Assembly: GCF_001540865.1 (NCBI RefSeq)
Contig: NC_033635.1
Location: 1,202,916-1,266,915 of the forward strand
Direction of reading: 5' to 3'
DNA: 64,000 bases
Source: Ananas comosus
Lineage: Eukaryota; Streptophyta; Magnoliopsida; Poales; Bromeliaceae
How positions within the stretch are numbered: position 1 is the first letter of the stretch; each line of letters starts with the position of its first letter. Positions 21,018 through 31,455 of the stretch are shown one piece after another. Both the position numbers and the translations under genes were made by a program. Under the pieces are notes generated by a model. It made no database searches. It was not told where the DNA came from and was given only the letters and a program-made list of their open reading frames with translations.

Positions 21018-23615
21018 ATATTGCGGATTCTCAAAGTTTAATACCAGGACGGGTACTAAATTAATTCCCAATAGCAAATACATGAAACCAATTAATGGAT
21101 GGCGGTTTTCGTTCACCTATATTACCTCTCATTATCTTCTTCAGTATTGGTTCTTCACAATAATCTCTTTGTTTAATTAATGCCAAATAGAAAGAGTGTT
21201 CTAATAAGAATGAGTATAAAGATTCGTCACGGATATGCACGACAGCACAGTTGATTTGCTTGTGTGCATGTATGATCCTCGACCATAGCATTATTGTAAG
21301 GATTCGATTTTCTAACATATTTGGTCAAGATTATTAGAGTAGCTATTAAGTTAAGCAAAGTGGATTAGCAGTAATTGATTGTTTATATAAACCTTTATTG
21401 TATCCACAACATATCGTAATGTCATTATCAAACAGACTAACTCAGCGCAAAGTAGTATCAGATAAATTATTGCCACTCTAAATACTAATTATTTAAACTA
21501 AGGCTAGTTAAGATTCTGATCGAAGATTCCGCCGATTCAACGCGGTTGCATCCTCGAAGACCATTGACTAAATGGCCATACAACTTGTCGGTGGCGAAAT
21601 CCGCGTCGAGACGCTGAAAGCATGTAGGACTAATCCATCTTATTTTAGTTAATTTTTCCTGGCAAATCCTCGACCCACGAAGGCTTGTCTCAATGTTGTC
21701 TTTTAATGAGGCTGTAAAGTGCATTCTTGTAGAACATAATTTCTAATTATTAAACCAGATTAAGCTTTCATGAGACCAAGACCAGGTTTTTAGGGTTTGA
21801 GGGACTGGAGGGATTAAGGTTAGGACACTAGGGTTTTCTTTTTTCCAAAAAAAAAAAAAAAAAAGAAGGTTACGTATATGCTTCATTAATTTAAATTTTT
21901 AGGGTTAGGATTAATGTTGCACTAGAAGTGCATGGGATGGGGGTTTTCTTAATTAAGTAATAATTACCTGTTTAATTAATTAGAGGGGTTAATATTTTCC
22001 TATGGGCCAATTATATATATATATGCCTTTTGTTTTTGAATTTACGTAGCCCACCATTGCAAGTTTGGAAGTGCACTTACTTAGAAGTTGGCTTCGGATC
22101 ACATAATGAGAGATGTTGCCTTTTGGTAGGAGGTTTGCTTCCTCTACCGAGGCATGAACTTTAATTAATTAATTTCTAATTAATTTCTCTGGGGATTTGA
22201 CCAGAAGCTAATGATAATATATATAGCCATGTACAAGAGACATGTTACCTGCAGGTTTATTGCTGGCTTTGTTTTTTTTAATGGTCTAGCTACGTTTATC
22301 TTTGAAACCGAGTTATATAAATATGGATCACTGAATCAGCAAAACTTACGAAAATTCGTATATTTTGTACGTAAAGGAAGTTGCGCTTTCATCGGCGAAA
22401 CAGATGATAATTGAGATAGCAAAGTTCTATGTAAATCTCACCCCAACCTTGAAGCTGTATAAGAAGTTCATTCGAATTAAAATATTGTACGATTAATTAT
22501 AACTAAATGTACAAGTGTTGAAATGTTCGTGGATGCAGTGAAACTTACACAACATTCCTAATTAATTAAGATTGGTTAGGCAGGATCCTTTAATTTCCTT
22601 TTGAAGCTCTCTCATAGAATACTTATGCCTCAAAGAGAGTGCAAAAGGATACAATACTTTGGCCTCAAAGAGAACGCAAAACATATTTAGCAAAACAAAT
22701 TTAGTATTGTATTAATTGTTGCTTCAAAAGACGAGCTTTTGTGTTCATAAAATAACATTTGTTTTGTAAAAAAGAAAGGCGTTTTTTATAATTGATTTGT
22801 CACCACTATACTCCACGTAGCTACTTGCAACACTATCAGAATAGCTAAATTACACGCTTGCACGAAAGAAATGAATCAACTCATGCATGAAACAAACCAA
22901 TTAGCTCGTCTGATGCAGGGTAAGTTCAATGAATAGTTTGCACGTTAATTTCCCCTAGATTTGCTGCGCATCTCAAGTCACCTAGATTTGTACACATCTC
23001 GATCGAGTCACCAAGTTCTGTTGCACATCTCAAGTCACCTTTTTTTTTTTTTTTAACCTTCGTTCAAGGGGCGGCTAACCGGATTCACCAAATCCAAGTT
23101 ACATGAACCAACCAAACAATTTGGTTTAGTTAAGTGAAACCTAAAAAAAATTTACTTAAGAATTCGAAGCTGAATTATAAAACTTCGAGCACGAAGCGCA
23201 GTGCATGTTCTGCAGTGATTAGGAGGAGGAAAGAGCAGTTAATTAGAGTTTGTATATTGTTAATTAGACATGAAATCTTAGAGATAGATCGATATTGCCT
23301 CGAAGGATGCCCTCGCGTAGCTAGAAAGGCAATCAACGGCACACGGAGAATCATCGACAAGGGCCCTAGCTAATTTGCGAGAATTCAGGCTATTGACTTG
23401 AAAATATTTTAGCCGCTTTGATCAAATCAAAGAAGTTAGTGAGAAAGCTAAAGGAAAATTAACAAAGAGAAGAATAATTAAGTACCATTAAGAGTTCTAA
23501 ACTTAATATGAGGGGACCTTTGTCAACTATGTAAGGAACATGCGTGTACTGTGTCTAATGAGGAGTTCACACTTGCAAATCAAAGTCAAGTACCTACGTG
23601 AAAGGGGATTAAAAC

Positions 23616-23654
<39 letters not shown>

Positions 23655-24028
23655 CATGGTACCATTTTTAATATTATGAGCTGAGACCACCACTCTTAAT
23701 ATGGTATTTGCCAATTGTATTCAGTTTTCTACAACTCCACAAAAATAGTAATTAAACTCAATACATCAAGTCATGGTAGCGGTCCACGAGCTCAATATTG
23801 CACAACGCACGCTGGATGCTGGTATTATAATTTTGAACTCTTCTTTTATCATGTTTTTTTTTTCTTTTCCTCCGTATCCTAATCAATTAACTATTGTTGT
23901 TGTTAATCCCCCGCGATTTAAACGTGTATTCTCCTCCCTAAAATATATGATTGGTTAATAATTAGCTAGGAACATATATATTATGGTTAATTTATTTTAT
24001 AAACATTGATGTTGGGATTCGATGAGAG
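21018..24028. other. Intergenic, no gene recognised
   Basis: AT-rich DNA with homopolymer runs (A at 21846-21864, T at 23041-23054) and a TA microsatellite followed by CA repeats at about 23619-23655. Three similar phrases with CATCTCAAGTCACC or close variants occur at 22970-23040. No supportable gene. Confidence 0.4.
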
Positions 24029-24323
24029 GTATCTCTAAGAACTAAATCCTCTTTAATTAGTAGAGAAATTAAGAGAGAGTGTAGATGTGTAGGTGTAGGA
24101 CATGCAAACTATGCAGCACACAGCAACTTACCAACCGACAAAGCTAGACAACACGTAATATATATATATATATATATATATATAGAGTAGGGCTANGTAT
24201 CTCTAAGAACTAAATCCTCTTTAATTAGTAGAGAAATTAAGAGAGAGTGTAGATGTGTAGGTGTAGGACATGCAAACTATGCAGCACACAGCAACTTGCC
24301 AACCGACAAAGCTACACAACACG

Positions 24324-24355
<32 letters not shown>
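24029..24355. repeat. 168-bp direct duplication split by an N (probable assembly artefact)
   Basis: The segment starting GTATCTCTAAGAACTAAA at 24029 ends in a TA run at about 24184. It restarts identically right after the N (24196) at 24197 and again ends in a TA run at about 24354. I see only two substitutions (CTTACC/CTTGCC and GCTAGAC/GCTACAC). The break exactly at N suggests two contig ends overlapping in the same locus that were joined without merging. Confidence 0.7.
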
Positions 24356-24358
<3 letters not shown>

Positions 24359-24581
24359 CATAGCTAGGCTATCCTACCCCACAATAGGATCATGGAAGGT
24401 TCCAAAACAAATGTACTGCCCAGAACTCTTTGCCCTATAGCTGTTCGTCCTTGGTACGTACGTGGCCACCCCATAATTACCTTTTTTTCTTTTTTAATTT
24501 CCCATGATATGCATACACTAGGTAATATTGCATTTGTATAACAGCTTAATTCATTCTAAATGCAAGTGATATTAATTAGGA

Positions 24582-25615
24582 AAATTTTCGTACGTCCTCT
24601 TTTCGGAGATTAAAATTTCATCAACACTCCTCTAAAAATTAAAATATAATAATTTTTAAAAAAAAATTTAGAAATAATCATAAATATAACATAACTTTTC
24701 GTTAAAAAGTATCGTTATATATATTAAATACCAGTTTTACCTCGGTACAACATATTAAATGTGACTTTTTTAATAGTATAGAACCCCTCTATTGTGGGCT
24801 ATTTAAAATGCCACCATCAACTTATTTTTTATTTTTTTATTGAGACTTAGACTTCTAATTTTTTCGGAAGGTGAAAATGTAAAAACCTGAGCAACTATAG
24901 GTCTTTTTGAAATGGCCCCCTCAACTTTCACTCTTTTGGCCGAGATCTTCTTATTTTTAATTTTTAAAAATTAAGTGATTTTAATTAAAAATTTATTAAA
25001 TTTATCAAATTCATTGGTGATCTCACCAAATTTAATAACTTTGCTTACTTCTTAGTAACACTAAACCAATTAGTAGTTAATAACTAATAAATTTAATAAT
25101 GAATAAATATGAAAACTCAAATTAAAAAAAATAGAGGTTAAAGGGGTGTCAACCAAAAAAAATTGAAGTTGAGGGTTCTAATATCAAAATTGTCTATAGT
25201 TGAGGGGTCTCCATACATTTTACCGTTTGAAATTAAATTATTTTAGTTATTTTAGCTGAAATTTTGTGTTAAATTTTATAAATTTTCCTTTTTTGGCACT
25301 AAATCTCTAAATTTTAAAAAACTAAAAGTTAAGGGGTTTTAATAAAAAACTACAAAGTTAAGAGAATTATTTCAAAATAGCATATAGTTGAGGGACCTTC
25401 AGTACATTTCTCAAGTAGTACATCAAACAATTAGGAGTAAATTCGTCATTTCATTACTTAACCTCTTAACTAATGTTATTTTAACGGTCAGTAGAGATAT
25501 TTATGATGATTTTCTATATTTTAAGGAAATATGTATGATATTTTAACTTTTATAAGAGTATCTATGAAATTTATAAATTTGAGAGGATGCTGATGAAATT
25601 GCCCACTATTAACTA
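24582..25615. mobile_element. Nested fold-back MITEs
   Basis: An outer inverted repeat (about 24582-24780 versus 25430-25615; shared phrases such as AAATTTCATCA...CTCCTCT and its complement) encloses an inner palindromic element (about 24877-25415). The inner arms carry the phrase CTCAACTATA...TTTTGAAAT in both orientations, with a further inverted copy at 25130-25230. No coding capacity. Boundaries are approximate. Confidence 0.5.
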
Positions 25616-25737
25616 TATTTACTTGTTCTTACTTACAAGCAAAATAATAAAAACCATATGATCATCAGATTAGTGCAATTAGAGAATTATATGATTTGAA
25701 TCCACGATCAATTTGATGTACTATCTTATTTTCATAC

Positions 25738-25774
<37 letters not shown>

Positions 25775-26140
25775 AGTAGAAAAAACTCCTTTCCTCCCAT
25801 AATATTTCCTCTAATAATTCCTAGATTTGCATATGATGGGAATTTTCAATTGTTTTATTTATTCTTAATTTTATTGTGATATTTCATATTTTAATCTTGC
25901 CATCTTGGTTTAAATCTGGATATTTTCAAAATATATTAGGGCTTACTTGGTCCTATACTTTTGTTTTAGGTTAAATATTTTAGTAGGGCTTTGCATAAAT
26001 TATTTAAAAAAGTCTAATCTGTTGTTGTGATAGAATTAGAATTACAATTGTGAGGTGGAAAAATAAAAATTATCATTTAGAACTTTTTAATTCCGCTATG
26101 AAGAAAATGTATCAAGATTGAATTAATTTTAACAGCATTN

Positions 26141-26171
<31 letters not shown>

Positions 26172-27191
26172 CTGTGCCTCCTGATCCACCACATCAACTC
26201 GTCCTGCCATGTACCAACCACTACACAGTAATTAAGCTTCGTTCATTGCAAAATGCAAAAATAATTTTTTCTTTAAATTAAGTAATTAATATTAGAATTA
26301 AGAGGCTCTAAGAAAAGCATGGTAAATGATTACGTGGTACACCGATGACATGGTGTACAAGTTCCAGGGAATATTTTTGCTCACCTACGTACCCCTCCCC
26401 TCGCATCTCCCTTATATCATTTCAAACCGAGCATCGAAGCGTCACGTTGCGCTCGCACCCCAATGCGTTGCTTGAGCCTCAAGCGACCCCGAACCCCAAC
26501 TGGTTCAAATTAAAGTTCGAACCCTATTATTTTATGTTTTGCACCTTCATGCATGAGGAACTGTACGGATTATTTGTTATGACAAATTATTAGGAATTAG
26601 ATGGAGCTCATTTGCACCGTACATGCATATGAACTTGTAAAGCTCGCAATGTAATTTTCGCAATATAATTTTCACTAAGTTTTCGACTAAAACATCACGA
26701 TAATTAAGCACCCAAGCATGCAAATTCTACTATGTATATGCGTGCTATATCATATTCGTTTTTAGTTATCATATTATTTCTTTCTTTATTGCTAGTGCAC
26801 AAGAGAAAACACGTTAGCATAGAGATTATTATATTTGTTCTATCTATAGTAATTAGACTATTATGTTTTGCGTTCTCAATAGAACCTGCATACATTTAAA
26901 AAGATAAATTGGTAAATGGAGGAATACACATATTCTCCTTCCCTTGTTCTACGATGTTAGCAGAGAAATTATTACATTTGTTCTATATATCGTAATTAGC
27001 CTGTTATGTTTTGTGTTCGTAAATCGTAATAGATCCTTCGTATACTTAAAAGGTAAATTGGTAAATGAAGGAATACAAATATTCTCCTTCCCTTGTTTGA
27101 GGAGGCATGCTTTGTGAAATTATATTGTTATACTATAGTTGCTTATACGTGTACGTGATCATTTTGAATTTGAATGAGAATATAATTATGG
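25616..27191. other. Intergenic with A-runs
   Basis: Contains A-runs at 25742-25771 and directly after the N at 26140 (26141-26167), so the N marks an unresolved homopolymer. Two related phrases of about 70 bp ending ATTCTCCTTCCCTTGTT occur at 26885-26950 and 27045-27100. No gene seen. Confidence 0.4.
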
Positions 27192-27545
27192 TTTTTTTTT
27201 TTTTTGAGAAAAAAATAGCATACTATCTGTTTCATTCATTTAGAATATGAACTTAGCTATATGGGTGAGGCAAAAAGGCCTTTGAAGAGATAAAAAGGAG
27301 GGCAAAATCGAAGACGAAAAAAAGAAAAATAAAATAAAATAAAATAAAATAAAATTAGTGTCTTTCCACGGGATGAAGTTTTTTCCACAGAGACGTCAGC
27401 TGTTTAACCTTAAAGCAACAACGGATTGGATCAGTCTGATTTTTCCTTAAAATCACGTCATTTCTGGTCTCCCAAATGATCCACCAGCAGGCTATTAGTC
27501 CAGATAAACCATCGCTAATTAAGGTTTATGTTAGAGACTCATTCC
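27192..27545 (-). mobile_element. 5'-truncated LINE tail
   Basis: The T-run at 27192-27205 is the minus-strand poly(A). Minus-strand translation upstream of it (about 27380-27520) reads GLSGLIACWWIIWETRND followed by VILRKN, the W-rich xRN segment typical of the C-terminus of plant L1-type LINE proteins. The 3' end has the GTAG/CTA-type hairpin before poly(A). It is related to 44547-44922 and 6470-6991. Confidence 0.65.
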
Positions 27546-28066
27546 TGTATATCAAATTAGCGTTTAGACGAATAGGGTTGAAATCCTGAGACTAAATATT
27601 TCCTAGCAAAATGAACAAAACCTGGTTTGCAATTCCTCTGAAATTTGCAATGCCAATACATACTTACTATTGTAGTAAACATTCCATATTTAATATTTAT
27701 CTTTATTTCTTCGATCGGAAATATTTAAAAGGACAAGTAACTTTTCAGGAAAGGAAAAAGTTTCTGTGTCCAAATTCCGATCACCAAATAAAAATTAATA
27801 TTTCTAGAGCTTGTTTCGTTGCTATCAAAGCAAAATAAATAAAATCCTGGTAAGATCAAATGTATCTTTCTACACAATAAATAAAAGCAAATCCGGCACC
27901 ATTGATGCATGCACTAACCAAATAGGTGCCTTAAATTGATAACGCCCATAAATGAGACTTGGAATTCGATTCAGTTAACATGGACTAATGATTTTTGACG
28001 AAAATGCAATGAGGTTTGCAGAAACATTTTAATCACCATAATCTAGGAGAAAGATTTTCCTAACAC

Positions 28067-28222
28067 TTTTTTTTTTTTTTTGAGAGATAGGTAGCACGCT
28101 ACCCGTTTCGTTTATTTTATTTAGAAATAAATTTAGCTGGAAATGTGAATCAACTAACATTTGAACTTGGGTCTCGGATACCAACCACCAAGACTTTTGT
28201 CACTTACTCTAGGGACGGTCGG
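28067..28222 (-). mobile_element. tRNA-derived SINE, full length
   Basis: Complete copy of the SINE family: poly(T), GGTAGCACGCTACC palindrome, AT hairpin, decayed box B (ATTTGAAC), box-A area and GGGACGGTCGG end. The 10-bp direct repeat TTCCTAACAC flanks it at 28057-28066 and 28223-28232. Confidence 0.85.
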
Positions 28223-28478
28223 TTCCTAACACAGTTATTTCATATAAAATTTACAACATCAGATTAAATATCTAAATATTACTAAAAAAAGTACAAATAA
28301 GATAAAAAAAATTAAGCCATCATTTGAGTGTTCAATTACCATTTTAATCTTGTTGGATTACTCTCTATCTAATTTCTCGTTTGGCACAATATTATAATTG
28401 GTTTCAAAATCAATCCCATATAGTGAAACTGTTAAAATAAAGATCTTATTATATAATTTGGGAGTTCATTTAGCCACC

Positions 28479-28528
<50 letters not shown>

Positions 28529-28578
28529 TATACACATATATATATATATATATCATCATATATATATATATATATTTT

Positions 28579-28830
28579 GGCTGGGGTACTTTACTTATCA
28601 TGAGTATACAGCCCTTTGTACTCATAAGTTTTCAGCCGTTCAGCATGAAAATATGTACGGTTATGATAAAAAGTGGTTTCAGCGTTAGGTTGATAGTTGG
28701 CCCCCTAGGATGAGAGGGTGGTTGGTTGAATAGTAAATCTAAATGGGTTGAAAATGATGAAGGGTAGATCTAACGGCGCAAAAACTTATGAGTACAAGAG
28801 GTCATACTCATAAAAGTATAGTAGCCGGAC
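28579..28830. mobile_element. MITE inserted in a TA microsatellite
   Basis: Terminal inverted repeats of about 55 bp: left GGCTGGGGTACTTTACTTAT...GTACTCATAAGTTTT, right the complement of AAACTTATGAGTACAAGAGG...GTAGCC. TA runs lie on both sides (28483-28574 and about 28834-28880). No coding capacity; behaves like the Micron-type MITEs described from rice TA repeats. Confidence 0.6.
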
Positions 28831-28880
28831 TCATATATATATATTAATACTATATATATATATTATATATATATATATAA

Positions 28881-29560
28881 AAGAACTAGGCTAATATTCA
28901 TTAATAGCCACCAAGTCATTGGTGCTACCAAGTTTTTGGCCATTGAATTTAAAATGTGCGGTAGAGATGATGTGGGCCCCTAGGTTGAGTGGCGTGGTTG
29001 GTTGTAGTAAACGCTCGTTTACTACCGATTGTTTCAATGATAGAGCTTCCAAATTGATGATCGGCACCGTTAACATGATTTAAACTATTAATACTATCGG
29101 GAAAATCAAATTTCACACTATTTCGATATTGTTTCTTGTCCATCAAAGTGAACAGAAAATGAATGGCTGGAATGATATCTTCAAAAAGTAATAATACAAT
29201 TTTTATATTTGAGATTCTAGAGTTTAGATCTTATTTTAAATAATTTTAAAAAAAAATTTAACAAAATTTAGTTGATTTGAACTCTTCTATACTGTTAAAT
29301 GAGCAAACACACACTATTGGGCATTTAAATTATAAATTTTGTTGACCCTTTGATCATTCAGTTAGTGATGCCAAAAAATCATAAAATTTGGATTTCTAGA
29401 TAATTTAAATGGTCAAGATCATGTTCAACGGTGCCGATCGTCGATTTGGAAGCTCTATCATAAAAAACAAATCGGGTAGTAAAAACCGAGCAGTTTACTA
29501 CGTATTAGCCCAATCAAACTCTCTCTCTCTCTCTCTCTCTCTTATATATAATATATTATA

Positions 29561-29593
<33 letters not shown>

Positions 29594-29603
29594 TATATAT
29601 ATA
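28881..29603. mobile_element. Related AT-rich non-autonomous element(s) between TA/CT tracts
   Basis: Begins with AGCCACCAAG...GGTGCTACC, similar to the ends of the 29605-29868 element. It contains the phrase GATCGTCGATTTGGAAGCTC and its inverse (about 29030-29060 and 29435-29460). It ends in CT (about 29519-29542) and TA (to 29603) microsatellites. Internal boundaries are unclear. Confidence 0.4.
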
Positions 29604-29604
29604 A

Positions 29605-29868
29605 TGCTGGAATACCATCAATAGCACCAAGCCTATTTGGTGTTATGATTTTTTAGACCTTAGATTGAGAAATGTTAGCTTGGGTGCTATTGATTTTTAG
29701 ACCTTAGATGAGAAAATGGCGTGTGTTAGAATGATGTGGCTTTCTAGGTTGAGTGAGTGTTTGTTTCGAATAGTATAATATAACGGATAAAAATAATCAG
29801 AGGTTAAATCTAACGTGTGAAATTTGATAGCACCAAATCTTTGGTGCTATCGATAGTACCTCCGACTT
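29605..29868. mobile_element. Second MITE inserted in a TA microsatellite
   Basis: Left end GCTGGAATACCATCAATAGC followed by ACCAAG...TTTGGTGTTATGA. The right end is the complement: TAGCACCAAATC...GGTGCTATCGATAG, then TACCTCCGAC. Flanked by TA-rich tracts. Same style of insertion as 28579-28830 with a different terminal sequence. Confidence 0.55.
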
Positions 29869-30160
29869 ATATATAGGTAATATATATATTTGCAAACGGC
29901 TCACTACGGCTATTAAAATTATTGATTTTGAGCCCTCGATCATTAGGCAAATGATGTCGAAAATTATAAAAAAATTTTCTACAAATACTTAGATAAGTTT
30001 AACGGAGAACTGTACGACGATTCGAAAGTTCACAACATCAAAAAATATCAAAAATATTGAAGATTCCGTGCTTCCAAAACATAATAGTAACACTATATAT
30101 ATAGTTTAATAACTACTATATATATATAATATATATATATATTATTAATATATATATATC

Positions 30161-30570
30161 TCTTTCCATTATTAGAGATTGATAATCTTTGTTTACCCGA
30201 TCCTATTTTATGTACGTTGCTTTAAAATAAAATATTGTTGAATTTGAAATGTTTATTTCTACCGTTAGTATATTCTACTTAATCTTTGGTTGCATATATA
30301 TTATATGCAACAAAGATTAAGTAGATATACTAACGGATAAAATAAACATTTCAATTTCAATATATTTATTTTAAACAACATACATCAATTAGATTAATAT
30401 ATTATATATATATATATATATATGATATTATGCAACCAAAGATTAAATAGAATATACTAACAAGTAGAAATAAATATTTTTCAAATTTCAACAATATTTA
30501 TTTTAAAGCATGTACTCAAAATAGGATCGTGCAAACAGAGAATTATCGAATCTCTAATAAGTGGAAAGAC
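30161..30570. mobile_element. Fold-back element with an extra internal inverted arm
   Basis: The left arm (30161-30300; TCTTTCCATTATTAGAGATT ... TTAATCTTTGGTTGCATA) is repeated inverted at 30424-30570 and, in part, also inverted at 30302-30400. The pairs TTAGTATATTCTACTTAATC and its complement recur three times. No open frame. This could be a MITE with a duplicated terminal arm. Confidence 0.6.
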
Positions 30571-31030
30571 AGAATTAAGATGAATCACAAGGTATGATAC
30601 ATGTGTGTCATTTTAATACCAAAGAAAATTTTTCTATTTATTTGTATTTATTTAAACATGAAGGAAAACATATATAGAATATAATTAAATACATGTTACG
30701 TAATATATTAAAAAACAAAAGTAACATGCAATTAATGTTGGTAGATGAAAAGTAATAGTAATAATAATAAAAAATAAAAGGTTGACGAAAAGATGTGTAC
30801 GTAGCTTAGTGTAAAGTCGCGGAGGTAAACGCACCATGTCGGTGCACAGACAACGACCGGAAAATTCGACGAGAACTAGACTCACCAGTCACCACCTCGG
30901 CCTCACCGTAACAAATATGAGTCAATCATCGTGATTTTAATAATTAATTAATAATACCCACGTAACTTGGTATAAACTACCCAATTCTCGTAACACATAT
31001 ATATGTTTGAGTCCTCCTTGCACCTTTTCC

Positions 31031-31068
<38 letters not shown>

Positions 31069-31238
31069 CGTATATAATTAATATAATAAAATTCGATGTA
31101 AATAAGAAAATATTTTATTTAATGCAACGATTAATAATGAGGAGAATTAAAATTAGTGGCGACTCGGCCCCGTTTCTCTCTCCCTTTTCCTCTTTATATC
31201 ATTCCATGTATATATGTATATGTCTCCTAATTCCCTCC
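30571..31238. promoter_or_regulatory. Upstream region of CYP78A
   Basis: No gene. Contains an AAT trinucleotide run at about 31035-31066, ending about 390 bp before the P450 start codon. The GTAACACATATATATG-type AT-rich DNA around it shows no clear operator. Confidence 0.35.
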
Positions 31239-31246
31239 TATAAATA
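31239..31246 (+). promoter_or_regulatory. Probable TATA box of the CYP78A gene
   Basis: TATAAATA preceded by CCTCC and followed by CCCCCGC is a strong plant TATA context, 210 bp before the ATG. It predicts a start site near 31270 and a leader of about 185 nt, rich in CTTCTC and ending in repeated CTAGCTA units (about 31424-31448). Confidence 0.6.
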
Positions 31247-31455
31247 CCCCCGCAACGCCCTTACAAACATCCTCACACAGCGCATCCCTCGCCGCCTTGT
31301 GCTCTTCCTCAAGAAAAAGCCCTTCTCCTTCTCTTTTATCGATCTCCTTCTCCATTTAGATAGGTAGGTAAAGAGAGATCCAGGGAGAGAGTTTGCGAAG
31401 GCTCTGTTATAGTGGTAGCGGTACTAGCTACTAGCTACTAGCTACTAGTTCAAGC

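Noticed and set aside
21018..21180. Gag-like reading frame after the primer-binding-site motif
   Set aside because: Only short frames with no recognisable gag residues; the second LTR is not visible.
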